From contig NZ_CP195105.1 of the NCBI RefSeq assembly GCF_051175565.1, positions 2,728,001 to 2,792,000 of the forward strand: a stretch of DNA of 64,000 bases, written 5' to 3'. Origin of the DNA: Daejeonia sp002484105 (lineage in GTDB: Bacteria > Bacteroidota > Bacteroidia > Flavobacteriales > Weeksellaceae). Every line of letters starts with the position of its first letter. Positions within the stretch are counted from its first letter, which is position 1. Of the stretch, positions 1 through 8,490 are shown in pieces. The notes under the pieces are model-generated. The model saw nothing but the letters and a program-made list of their open reading frames with translations, was not told the origin of the DNA and searched no databases. Position numbers and translations under genes: made by a program.

Positions 1-794
1 AGAAGGGATTTATCGGTATAGAGCAGCAGTACTTTTGCTTCTTCCAGAATACGGTTTTTGATATGGTTGCCAAGGCTTTGTCCAGTATGGGATTTGAGAA
101 CGGTATTCAGGTAGTTGGGATGTACGGAAAGCATTTCTGCATAAGCCGTGGCGGTGGTGACAATCGGTTCGGCATTTTCTTTGCCAATCTGCGAAATATT
201 TTTTTCCAGCAACTCCAGAAAATGGTGTACAAGGCCAAATCCGGAGTCGGTTTTCGCTGCTGTGGCAAACTGTCCGATGCGGAAGGTTTCAATAAGAATC
301 ATCTGCAAAACAGAACCTGCTGCCAGCAGGCTGTCCGTTCCGCCGGAAATGATTTCCTCCTCTGTTCTTTCAAAAAAACGGTTGATTTTCTCCACTTCGC
401 GGTTCAGTTTAACGATGCTTCGTTCTTTGTCCTGAAAAAAGCCATAGCGGTCCAGCAACATTCTCAGACTCGGATTCAGGTCAAGAAACGGTTTTCTGAT
501 CATACAGAAATATCCGCTGTTTTCTGTGGCGAGGTTCTTCCAGGAAATAATATCCGAAGGGTGTACAAATACTATCGTAGGCTCGTCAATGTAATAGGTT
601 TTGAGGCCGAATGTAAACACACCGCGCCCTTTGTCCATATACAGGATCAGGTAAAAATCTCTGCGGTTGGGTGACAAATAATTTTTGCATGTAGTCCTTG
701 TCCGGTCAAATACCCGGAAAACCCAGTCTTTTTCCGTCTCCCGAACCGGCACAAAATCAGGCACGTCATGCAGAAAATCAATTTTCTTCTCCAT
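1..794 (-). CDS. AraC-family transcriptional regulator, 3' end outside window
   Basis: The minus strand is open from an ATG at 794 to the window edge (264 codons, no stop seen). The N-terminal half looks like a cupin-type sensing domain. The visible C-terminal part reads HPNYLNTVLKSHTG followed by a helix rich in K/R/L, which is the typical first helix-turn-helix of AraC/XylS proteins; the second HTH lies beyond base 1. An in-frame ATG at 803 is an alternative start. The gene lies 34 bp downstream of the decarboxylase gene on the same strand, so the two may be co-transcribed and the regulator may act on that operon. The effector is unknown. Confidence 0.85.
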   Translation of the reverse strand, partial: MEKKIDFLHDVPDFVPVRETEKDWVFRVFDRTRTTCKNYLSPNRRDFYLILYMDKGRGVFTFGLKTYYIDEPTIVFVHPSDIISWKNLATENSGYFCMIRKPFLDLNPSLRMLLDRYGFFQDKERSIVKLNREVEKINRFFERTEEEIISGGTDSLLAAGSVLQMILIETFRIGQFATAAKTDSGFGLVHHFLELLEKNISQIGKENAEPIVTTATAYAEMLSVHPNYLNTVLKSHTGQSLGNHIKNRILEEAKVLLLYTDKSL

Positions 795-828
795 ACAGAT
801 CATTTTTCGGGAAACAATGTACAAAAAA

Positions 829-2517
829 TTATTCTTCTGTTTTCCGGCTCATAGACCGTGACAGGTTGATAATTCCCTGCGGGTAGTCTTGTTTTTCCAG
901 CATCAGTTCTACAAAACGGAACTGGTCAGGATATTCGTCGATATAATAAAGACTTTCCTTAAGATCGGCAAGATTGGTGGCCTTATTGATATAAACATTT
1001 TGCCCTTCTGTGGGTTTCATAGCAGCTACCAGTGTTTGCCAGTCTATTTTGGGAATATCATTGTAGATTTCTTCAGGGCCGTTTATGGCTCTTTCAATAC
1101 TGTATCCGTCATTGTTCAACAGAAAAACTACCGGTGCTGTGCCGAAACGCATCATGGCAATTATTTCCTGAAGTGTCATGAGAGCAGATCCGTCACCTAT
1201 AAAAAGTACTGTGCGCCTCTCGGGCGCTGCAAGCTGTGCGCCAAGAGCAGCAGGAAGTGTATATCCGATAGATCCCCAGATGGGTTGCCCAATAAAATCT
1301 ACCCCATTTGGAAGCATCACATCACAGATACCGTAAAAACTGGTTCCCTGCTCTGCGATAACAATGTCGCCGGGTTTCAGGATTTCACCAATGCTGTTCC
1401 AGAGAAGTTTCTGATGCAGCAGTGTTTGGGGAGCTGTATCGGTGGTTTCAGGCAGCAGAAACGGATATTCTGTGTGTTGTTTTTGCGAGGGATAATCGAT
1501 TTCATCAAAAATTTCTGTCAATGCCTGCACAGCTTCTTTCATGGTGATATCGAAGTGGTCTCCGGCAACGGAAGACTGAAATGGATTTATCTCAATAGAT
1601 CTGTCTTTCGGAATCGCGGTAGTGAAATTATAGGTCATCCCATCAGTAAACATGGCTCCGACAGAGATCACCAACGACTCACCCTCAAGATAATGTTTTA
1701 CCTGATCAGAGCTGCCGGCTCCGTTATAAATTCCCAAAAAGCCGGAGCGCGATTCATCAAACAGGCCTTTTCCGGCAGACAGGGTTGCGTAGGGCAGCGC
1801 ATAGCGATCCAGCAGCATCCCGACAGACTTTTCAAGGCCGAAACGACGTACCAGAAAGTCTGCAAGCAACGAAATGCGTCCCGAATATTTCTGTACCAGT
1901 TCTCTGGCTTTGTCCTTAAATGTACCGATCATTTCCTGGGGAGAAGAGAAGTTCAAACGCTCTGTAATGTGATCCCGGGGAGTTTCACAAGGCGCAACAG
2001 CCACATCAGAAGGCATCACAATGCTTACCGGTCTCTTTTGCGTCATGCAGCTCACCAGTACGCGGTCAATATCTTCACAAGGATGCTCAAAGTCGAGGTA
2101 AGCAGCGTCTGCGGTAACCTCTCCGAACATTCTTAAAAAATGGCGGTAGTCTCCATCGCAAAGGGTATGGTGTTTTTTGAGCCTTTGCCGCTCTGCGGTG
2201 GTAGCGGGAGCACCTGCAATGTGAATAACAGGAACATATTCGGCGAAAGATCCGGCAATACCATTCACGGCACTCAGCTCTCCCACACCAAAAGTGGTGA
2301 CCAGTGCTCCGGCGCCTTTCACACGGGCATATCCGTCTGCAGCATAAGCCGCGTTCAGTTCATTGTTATTTCCGCGCCATTTCAGCGTTCCTGAAGCGGT
2401 GACATGGTCCAGAAATAGGAGGTTGTAATCGCCGGGCACCCCAAAAAGATCAGTAATTCCCAACTGTAAAAGTCTTTCTATCAGATAATCTGCAACCGTA
2501 TAGTTTGTTTCTTCCAT
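829..2517 (-). CDS. ThDP-dependent alpha-keto-acid decarboxylase (indolepyruvate/pyruvate decarboxylase family)
   Basis: This enzyme non-oxidatively decarboxylates a 2-keto acid to an aldehyde in the cytoplasm using thiamine diphosphate. Numbering from the upstream ATG at 2526, the ThDP-activating Glu is about residue 56 (NNNELNAAYAADGYAR), the paired active-site His of the HHTLCDG motif are about 119-120, and the GDGS...NNDGYS ThDP/Mg motif is in the C-terminal third. The length (about 562 aa) is normal for PDC/IPDC. I prefer the ATG at 2517 (MEETNYTVADYL) because it matches the usual N-terminus. The substrate (pyruvate, indolepyruvate or phenylpyruvate) cannot be told from sequence, so no symbol is given. 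The AraC-type regulator gene follows directly. Confidence 0.9.
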   Translation of the reverse strand: MEETNYTVADYLIERLLQLGITDLFGVPGDYNLLFLDHVTASGTLKWRGNNNELNAAYAADGYARVKGAGALVTTFGVGELSAVNGIAGSFAEYVPVIHIAGAPATTAERQRLKKHHTLCDGDYRHFLRMFGEVTADAAYLDFEHPCEDIDRVLVSCMTQKRPVSIVMPSDVAVAPCETPRDHITERLNFSSPQEMIGTFKDKARELVQKYSGRISLLADFLVRRFGLEKSVGMLLDRYALPYATLSAGKGLFDESRSGFLGIYNGAGSSDQVKHYLEGESLVISVGAMFTDGMTYNFTTAIPKDRSIEINPFQSSVAGDHFDITMKEAVQALTEIFDEIDYPSQKQHTEYPFLLPETTDTAPQTLLHQKLLWNSIGEILKPGDIVIAEQGTSFYGICDVMLPNGVDFIGQPIWGSIGYTLPAALGAQLAAPERRTVLFIGDGSALMTLQEIIAMMRFGTAPVVFLLNNDGYSIERAINGPEEIYNDIPKIDWQTLVAAMKPTEGQNVYINKATNLADLKESLYYIDEYPDQFRFVELMLEKQDYPQGIINLSRSMSRKTEE

Positions 2518-2540
2518 AAATATCATTGGTTTTGGTGATA

Positions 2541-2548
2541 CAAAAATA
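2541..2548 (-). promoter_or_regulatory. Bacteroidetes -7 element for the decarboxylase gene
   Basis: On the minus strand the sequence is TATTTTTG, matching TAnnTTTG, 14 bp upstream of the ATG at 2526. No TTTG -33 element is found 19 bp upstream. Confidence 0.4.
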
Positions 2549-3070
2549 GAGTCTTATGCCCTTTATCAGATAGGAAGTTGGTCAGCTTTTTTATGAATTT
2601 CAAATATTTTCATACATTTTCCTGTATTAAGAAAGGCATATTTTAGTAAAAAACAATATAATGGTCCTGTAACAATGGGAATAAACAAAATTTTGATGAA
2701 ACCTAAAATCTGATAATGAATTAAAAAAACAGATATTTGAATACAATCAGAAATGAAAGATTCGGAGATTCTGCCGGGGATTGAAATTTGAGATTCGAAG
2801 ACAGGTCATACCATATAGAATGACGAAGGGAAAGCAATAATAAAAAGATACGCGATTCTTACAGATAAAACTTTTAAAACAAGTTTGATTCTCAGCATGA
2901 AGAAACTTCAAGCATCACGGCTGGGGAAAAAGGACAAGATGTAAAAGTCTTCAGATAAATGCCTGCTCGCTCCGAAAAACATGACATCGGTTAGTGATAA
3001 TATTCATATTGTTCGTTTACAGGGGAATAGCTACCTTTAAACCACGAAACAAAGGATAAAAAAGAGCATT
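2549..3070. other. Intergenic region without recognised gene
   Basis: About 520 bp of AT-rich DNA between divergent transcription units. I see no convincing reading frame, RNA gene or repeat. It should hold promoters for the decarboxylase operon and for the small gene at 3071. Confidence 0.5.
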
Positions 3071-3307
3071 ATGGAGACGGATACCCTGATTATGGAACAA
3101 CCCCAAAATAACAGAAAACTGCACGATTTGAAAGAAAATGACCTGAACTTCAGACATATGTACATCAATTACGAAGAGCTGGAAACTTTACTGCGTTTCT
3201 ACAGCCAGCAGAAAAACAGCGGCGCCAATAAAAAGCATATTGATGAACTGGAAAAAAAGCGCGATCACCTGAAACATCATATTAACAGATACCTTTACGA
3301 ACATTAA
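3071..3307 (+). CDS. Small charged hypothetical protein (78 aa)
   Basis: I do not recognise this protein. It is soluble and highly charged. From about residue 35 to the end it looks like a helical hairpin or short coiled coil, with a run of E/K/H and no signal peptide or membrane segment. It has its own terminator directly after the stop, which supports it being an expressed gene. It is convergent with tex. An ATG seven codons in is an alternative start. Confidence 0.6.
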   Translation: METDTLIMEQPQNNRKLHDLKENDLNFRHMYINYEELETLLRFYSQQKNSGANKKHIDELEKKRDHLKHHINRYLYEH

Positions 3308-3313
3308 GATAAG

Positions 3314-3342
3314 GCGGTCTCATTCAGAGGCCGCTTTTTTTT
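3314..3342 (+). terminator. Rho-independent terminator
   Basis: An 8-bp stem (GCGGTCTC / GAGGCCGC, one G:U pair) with loop ATTCA is followed by eight T, directly after the 78-aa gene. Confidence 0.85.
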
Positions 3343-3344
3343 GA

Positions 3345-5468
3345 TCAGAGAATCATCGTCAGGCTGATTCTCTTCCGGCTTTCATCCACCTCCAGTATTT
3401 TGACCTGTACCTGCTGGTGGAGTTTGACCACTTCGCTGACCTCCTGCACATAGCCTTCCTTCAGTTGCGAAATATGCACGAGTCCGCTTTCTTTAATGCC
3501 AATATCCACAAAACATCCGAATGCGGTAATATTGTTCACCATTCCGGGAAGCACCATACCCGGACGGAGATCGCGCAGGGTCCTGATATTTCGGTCAAAT
3601 TCAAATATTTTTGCGTGTTTCCGGGGATCGAGCCCCGGTTTTTCCAGTTCTTTCAGAATATCGCGTATGGCAAGAATTCCAATATGATCCGAAATATAAT
3701 GTTCCGGACAGATGGATGCAATTTTCTCTCTGTTGCCAATCAGCTGACCGGTGGAGAGGCCAAGATCACGGGCCATTTTTTCTACTGTGGCATAGGCTTC
3801 CGGATGCACCGCAGAGTCGTCGAGGGGATGTTCTGCATTTTTGATGCGCACAAAAGCAGCGGCCTGCTGGAAGGCTTTTTCACCAAGCCGGGGTACTTTC
3901 TTCAAGTCTTTTCTTGAGCCGAAGGCACCGTTTTCACTGCGATAGCTGACAATATTCGCGGCCAGTTTTTCACCAATTCCGGAGACGTAGCTCAGCAGGG
4001 AACGGCTTGCTGTATTAAGGTTGATGCCCACACTGTTGACACACCGGATGACAGTGCGGTCGAGTTCCTCTTTCAGCAATGTCTGGTCGACATCGTGCTG
4101 ATATTGCCCCACACCAATGCTTTTGGGGTCGGTTTTCACGAGTTCCGCCAGCGGATCTGCCAGCCGGCGTCCTATGGAAACTGCCCCGCGGACAGTAATA
4201 TCATAAGAAGGAAACTCTTCCCGTGCAATTTTGCTTGCGGAGTACACCGACGCACCGGCTTCTGATACTACAAAAACCTGCAGCGGGCGGTCGAAGGCTA
4301 TTTTTTTGATGAAGGCTTCTGTTTCCCGGCTGGCGGTACCGTTTCCGATGGAAATAGCCTCAATCTGATAAGCATTGACCATGGAACGGATTTTTTTCAT
4401 GGCCATTCCTGTATCGTTTTGTGGCGCATGAGGATAAATGGTTTCGTTGTGCAGCAGGTCGCCTTTTTCGTCCAGACATACTACTTTGCAGCCTGTACGG
4501 AATCCCGGATCGATGGCAAGAATGCGCTTTTCACCAAGTGGCGCGGCCAGGAGAAGCTGCTGAAGGTTTTCTGAAAATACAGCAATGGATGCGGCATCCG
4601 CTTTCTGTTTGGCTTCCTGGAGGATTTCATTGGAAATTGCCGGCTCAAGCAATCTTTTGTAGCTGTCGGCGATGGCCATTGCAATATGGTTCGCACATGC
4701 ACCCTGGCTGTGGATAACGGCTTTATGCATGATGGCAAGGGCTTCGTTCTGATCGGCAGTGACCGAAATACGAACGAAGCCTTCCTGTGCGGCACGCAGC
4801 ATGGCAAGAAGACGGTGGGCAGGAATGCGGCGTACAGCTTCCTGCCAGTCGAAGTACTGAAGAAATTTCTGTGCTTCTGCCTCTTCTTTCCTTGTTTTGA
4901 CAACTTTTGAGGAAATGACGGCGGTTCTTTGAAAAAGTCGGCGCAGGTTTTTTCGGATATGGGGATGTTCATTCAGCCATTCGGCAATGATGTCGCGCGC
5001 CCCCTGAAGGGCATCCTCGGTACTTCCGACATTTTTTCCTATAAAGCGTTGCGCGGTATTTTCGGGGTCAGTGGTTTTCTGGCTCATGATGATCCGGGCA
5101 AGTGGCTCCAGACCTTTCTCCCGGGCGGTGTCAGCGCGCGTTTTTCGCTTCTTGCGGAATGGCAGATACAGGTCTTCGATATTCTGGAGGTCGAAGCTGG
5201 TTTCAATTTTTTGTGCCAGTTCCGGTGTCAGTGCCTGTTGTTCTGCGATGGATTTCAGGATGGTTTCTTTACGCTTCAGCAGTTCTTCAAAATAGTGGCT
5301 GAGTTTCTGGATGTGTTCCAGCTGTACTTCATCGAGATTGCCGGTATGGTCTTTCCGGTACCGTGCGATAAAGGGAATGGTGCAGTCTTCGGACAGAAGC
5401 GTTAAGGCAGATGCTATATTTCTTGCAGGGATCTGGAGTTTCTGCTGTATATATTCGGTGACAGTCAT
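3345..5468 (-). CDS. tex: Tex-family RNA-binding transcriptional accessory protein
   Basis: Tex is a conserved cytoplasmic nucleic-acid-binding protein linked to transcription. The 707-aa product shows the whole family layout. There is a helical N-terminal Tex domain, then a YqgF/RNase H-like domain (ILAIDPGFRTGCKV) in the middle. Helix-hairpin-helix motifs follow (GIGEKLAANIVSYR and the next repeat), and a C-terminal S1 RNA-binding domain (GMVNNITAFGCFVDIG...GLVHISQL). The length is close to the usual 710-780 aa. It appears monocistronic and convergent with the small gene at 3071. Confidence 0.95.
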   Translation of the reverse strand: MTVTEYIQQKLQIPARNIASALTLLSEDCTIPFIARYRKDHTGNLDEVQLEHIQKLSHYFEELLKRKETILKSIAEQQALTPELAQKIETSFDLQNIEDLYLPFRKKRKTRADTAREKGLEPLARIIMSQKTTDPENTAQRFIGKNVGSTEDALQGARDIIAEWLNEHPHIRKNLRRLFQRTAVISSKVVKTRKEEAEAQKFLQYFDWQEAVRRIPAHRLLAMLRAAQEGFVRISVTADQNEALAIMHKAVIHSQGACANHIAMAIADSYKRLLEPAISNEILQEAKQKADAASIAVFSENLQQLLLAAPLGEKRILAIDPGFRTGCKVVCLDEKGDLLHNETIYPHAPQNDTGMAMKKIRSMVNAYQIEAISIGNGTASRETEAFIKKIAFDRPLQVFVVSEAGASVYSASKIAREEFPSYDITVRGAVSIGRRLADPLAELVKTDPKSIGVGQYQHDVDQTLLKEELDRTVIRCVNSVGINLNTASRSLLSYVSGIGEKLAANIVSYRSENGAFGSRKDLKKVPRLGEKAFQQAAAFVRIKNAEHPLDDSAVHPEAYATVEKMARDLGLSTGQLIGNREKIASICPEHYISDHIGILAIRDILKELEKPGLDPRKHAKIFEFDRNIRTLRDLRPGMVLPGMVNNITAFGCFVDIGIKESGLVHISQLKEGYVQEVSEVVKLHQQVQVKILEVDESRKRISLTMIL

Positions 5469-5660
5469 GAATAAAATTTGGGATGCTAAAATAAGGTTTT
5501 CCGGCAGATGTCAACCACCATAATGGTTAGGGAAAAAAATAAAGTTTTCCGAATGCGGTAAAAGCACAACGTTTGTTTCGGGTTAAAGAAAAACGGTTAA
5601 ATCTGCGTAGGATTATCGATGCTTTTTCTTCTATCCGTATCCACATTAAAAAGACCGGCT

Positions 5661-5849
5661 TTAGAACTCATCCCTCTTACCGATTGGAAAACTATGTCTA
5701 TAACGTAAATATTGTCGTGCTGCTTGTTTTAAAATAGCTTCGGGACGCGCTGATTCTTCCGAAGAATATTTTTGAGCCGTAGAAACCTCAACTCCTGAAG
5801 GTAAAATTCCATCAAATCAGTCGATTCCTTCTTTGAGTTTATTACCCAT
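5661..5849 (-). pseudogene. Possible short gene remnant with internal stop
   Basis: Between tex and mnmE the minus strand gives about 62 residues with natural-looking codon use, from an ATG at 5849 to a stop at 5661. A TGA interrupts it after the tenth codon, where a Trp (TGG) would restore it. The product begins MGNKLKEGID and ends SFPIGKRDEF. I cannot name the family. A plus-strand frame overlaps the left half and cannot be excluded. Confidence 0.2.
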
Positions 5850-6175
5850 AGTAGATTCTGTTTCCTATTTTTCAGGCCTCTGTTAAGCTGATTTAAGTTA
5901 ATATCAGTGCAGGGACGACTCATTGATGATCGAAAAAAATCCATCAACAAAAAGTTTTCGTTTATTCTGCCCTATTTTCCGATACCAATAGTACAAGATC
6001 CCATTTTTTTCAGCATTTAACAATATCTGATCTCTCATCTTCAACATCTGACTTACCCATAGCCCTGATTGAACGGCATGTCTAAGCTCTTTTTGCAGAA
6101 AGGCATTGCATTGGCGCAAAAAAGCGAGTAGTGAAAGCAGGTTCCCGGCTCCTGAAAAATTGGATGGAAAAAATG
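5850..6175. other. Intergenic region upstream of mnmE, no gene recognised
   Basis: About 325 bp in which I see no supported gene, only the mnmE promoter element at its right end. Confidence 0.4.
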
Positions 6176-6183
6176 TAACTTTG
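6176..6183 (+). promoter_or_regulatory. -7 element of mnmE
   Basis: TAACTTTG matches TAnnTTTG and sits only 4 bp before the mnmE ATG. The transcript would therefore be leaderless or nearly so. Confidence 0.45.
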
Positions 6184-6187
6184 CAGT

Positions 6188-7642
6188 ATGAATCAGGATA
6201 CCATTTGTGCATTGGCCACCGCAAACGGCGTTGGCGCCATCGGAATTATCAGAGTTTCGGGAGATAAAGCGTTTGAAATTGTTTCGAAAATTTTTGATGG
6301 AAAGGATTTGACAACGGTGAAATCGCATACGGTGCATTATGGGTTTATTGTGGACAGAAAATCGGAAAGTCGGAAAGTCGGAAAGTCCAGTGATTTTTCC
6401 GATAACCAACAACCAACAACCGACAACCAAGAAATTATTGATGAGGTAATGGTTTCGGTTTTCAGAGCTCCAAAGACTTTTACGGCGGAAGATTCTGTGG
6501 AGATTTCCTTTCACGGTTCGCCTTTTATTGCCAAAAGAATTTTGGAGGTTTTGATTAAAAACGGAGCCAGAATGGCGAAAGCCGGCGAATTTACAATGCG
6601 CGCTTTTATGAATGGCCGTATTGATCTTTCTCAAGCTGAATCGATTGCTGATCTGATCGCTTCTGAAAATGAGGCCTCCAGAAAAGTGGCATTGAATCAA
6701 TTAAAAGGCGGAATTTCAAGGGAAATTTCGGTTTTGAGAAATGATCTTTTAAATTTCACTTCGTTGATTGAATTAGAACTTGATTTTGCAGAAGAAGACG
6801 TGGAGTTTGTGGATCGGTCAGCTTTGATGAATTTAATTCAAAATTTAAAATTCAAAATTCAAAATTTATTAGAAAGTTTCAAATACGGAAATGCCATTAA
6901 AAACGGAACTGCAGTCGCGATTATCGGGAAACCAAATGCCGGGAAATCGACGCTGCTGAATGCTTTATTGAAAGAAGAAAGAGCAATCGTTTCCAATATT
7001 GCGGGAACGACACGCGATACCATTGAAGAAGTGTTGCATATTAAAGGTCATGCCTTCAGATTAATAGATACAGCAGGACTTCGAGATACCGCAGATGAAA
7101 TTGAAGCCATTGGCGTTAAGAAAGCGCGAGAGAAAGTGGCGCAAGCAGAGATTTTGGTCTATTTAGTGGATGCTGCCACGGTAGATTTTAAAGAAGATCT
7201 GGAAACGTTGCAATCCCTTCTTCGTCCTGACTTAAAAGTGATTGTTTTGGCGACAAAAATAGATGAAATTCTGCCTTCGCATGACAATTCTATAGAATCT
7301 GTTTTCAGAGATTCAATCCAACAAGATTTTGATTTTATTGAGATTTCTGCGGTAGAAAACCACAACATTCAGGATCTTAAAAATGAGCTTTCGTCATACG
7401 TTGAGCAGTTGAAAAGTGAGGAAGGAAATGTTGTGATTACCAATCAGCGTCATTTTGAAGCATTGGGAAATGCCCTACATTCTGTGCACCAAGTGGAAGA
7501 GGCTGTCAACTCTGGAATTACTACCGAATTACTTGCCTATGAACTTCGCAACGCACTCGAAAATCTCGGCGAAATTTCTGGTGAGTTTACCAATGATGAG
7601 GTGTTGGGGAATATCTTTTCTAAGTTTTGTATCGGGAAATAA
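6188..7642 (+). CDS. mnmE: tRNA uridine-5-carboxymethylaminomethyl(34) synthesis GTPase MnmE
   Basis: MnmE works with MnmG to modify the wobble uridine U34 of certain tRNAs. It has the N-terminal formyl-THF-binding domain (ALATANGVGAIGIIRVSG). Within the central helical region lies a Ras-like G domain with P-loop GKPNAGKST near residue 250 and DTAG near 294. It ends in the essential CIGK tail. At 484 aa it is somewhat longer than usual (about 455-465) because of two low-complexity insertions. One, residues 58-80, is encoded by an 8-bp tandem repeat plus a CAAC-rich stretch. The other, near residues 215-229, is made of AATTCAAAATTT-type repeats. Its 3' end borders the island. Confidence 0.96.
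   Translation: MNQDTICALATANGVGAIGIIRVSGDKAFEIVSKIFDGKDLTTVKSHTVHYGFIVDRKSESRKVGKSSDFSDNQQPTTDNQEIIDEVMVSVFRAPKTFTAEDSVEISFHGSPFIAKRILEVLIKNGARMAKAGEFTMRAFMNGRIDLSQAESIADLIASENEASRKVALNQLKGGISREISVLRNDLLNFTSLIELELDFAEEDVEFVDRSALMNLIQNLKFKIQNLLESFKYGNAIKNGTAVAIIGKPNAGKSTLLNALLKEERAIVSNIAGTTRDTIEEVLHIKGHAFRLIDTAGLRDTADEIEAIGVKKAREKVAQAEILVYLVDAATVDFKEDLETLQSLLRPDLKVIVLATKIDEILPSHDNSIESVFRDSIQQDFDFIEISAVENHNIQDLKNELSSYVEQLKSEEGNVVITNQRHFEALGNALHSVHQVEEAVNSGITTELLAYELRNALENLGEISGEFTNDEVLGNIFSKFCIGK
6362..6385. repeat. 8-bp tandem repeat inside mnmE
   Basis: Three copies of TCGGAAAG (24 bp, hence in frame), followed by a CAACAAC-rich segment, encode a hydrophilic insertion in the MnmE N-terminal domain. 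Similar TCGGGAAG units form a longer array at 18470-18536. Confidence 0.75.
7625..7642 (+). other. Candidate attachment site: last 18 bp of mnmE
   Basis: The terminal codons of mnmE (FCIGK plus stop) are a known integration target: in gammaproteobacteria the last 18 bp of mnmE (trmE/thdF) is the attB of SGI1-type islands. Here an integrase gene starts about 170 bp downstream and foreign DNA follows, so this is a plausible attL. No second copy was found in the window, and this integrase is not shown to be SGI1-like. Confidence 0.3.
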
Positions 7643-7749
7643 ATTTGCTTTCTTTTAGTTTTCTTTGTTTTCTTTTATTTGATTTTCAATTATTTACGGA
7701 AATTTTATTTTCGTATGTTATCCTTTATTTGTATTTTTGTTACAGTTCA

Positions 7750-7799
7750 TGTACAACTCAGTGTTTAAAAAAGTATGAGTTGTACAATTGTACAACTCA
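7750..7799. repeat. Perfect 24-bp palindrome plus extra half-site upstream of the integrase
   Basis: 7776-7799 is a perfect inverted repeat with half TGAGTTGTACAA. A third copy of the 11-bp unit TGTACAACTCA lies at 7750-7760, 39 bp before the right-hand unit in direct orientation. This looks like an operator or a set of integrase arm sites just before the integrase start. Confidence 0.6.
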
Positions 7800-7810
7800 A
7801 ATATACAAAT

Positions 7811-8490
7811 ATGAAAATTACATTGAAACAGAAATCCTTAAAAGATGGTAGAATTAGTCTGTATATAGAATACTACAAAGGTTCAACTGTTGATGCTAAC
7901 AATAAAAGAAAGCATCTTCGTGATTTTGAATTTTTGCAAATGTATTTGCTTTCCAATCCTAAAACTGCTCGAGAAAAAAGAAAAAATAAGGAAACACTTC
8001 AACTTGCAGAAAGTATTCTTACCATAAAAAAAACAGAATATCTTCAGGGTAAATACGATATGAAGAGCACCATCAAGTCTAAAAGAACTTTTCTGAAATT
8101 TTTTGAAGAATTGACGGATGAAAAAATGAAGGAAGATACATCCAATAATTATGGGAATTGGTTTTCAACGCTTCAGCACCTTAAAAAGATTGTTCCGCCG
8201 AATTTAACTTTTGATGAGATTGATGAGAATTTCATCAAGAAAGTCAAGAATTATTTTGAAAAAGATGCTTTGACTAAAAGTGAAATTCCGCTTTCTCATA
8301 ATTCAAAATATTCCTATTTCAATAAATTTAAAGCTTCAATTCGCAGTGCATTTGAAGAGGGTTATTTATCTATTAATTATGCAACAAAAGTAAAATCTTT
8401 TGAACAAGCAGAAAGTCAAAGAGAATATTTAACTTTTGATGAATTACAATCTTTAGCAAAAGCCGAATGCAAATATCCTATATTAAAAAA
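7811..8490 (+). pseudogene. Tyrosine recombinase (integrase), 3' truncated by an IS
   Basis: About 227 residues of a Bacteroidetes-type phage/transposon integrase remain: an arm-binding N-terminal part (MKITLKQKSLKDGRISLY), a SAM-like core-binding domain, and only the first residues of the catalytic domain (YLTFDELQSLAKAECKYPILKN). The element starting at 8491 cuts it off, so the catalytic R...HxxR...Y residues are missing and the protein cannot recombine. The open frame runs on into the IS until 8506. The start at 7811 is preferred over 7775, which lies inside the palindrome. It sits directly behind mnmE, as expected of an island integrase. Confidence 0.85.

Noticed and set aside
63..674. 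Plus-strand 203-codon frame at the left edge
   Set aside because: It is antisense to the AraC-type regulator, whose HTH motif is clear on the minus strand.
889..2136. Plus-strand 415-codon frame
   Set aside because: Antisense shadow of the decarboxylase gene; no domain pattern, and the minus strand has full ThDP motifs.
5577..5737. Plus-strand frame ending LLVLK
   Set aside because: No start codon, no known motif, and it overlaps a more protein-like minus-strand remnant.
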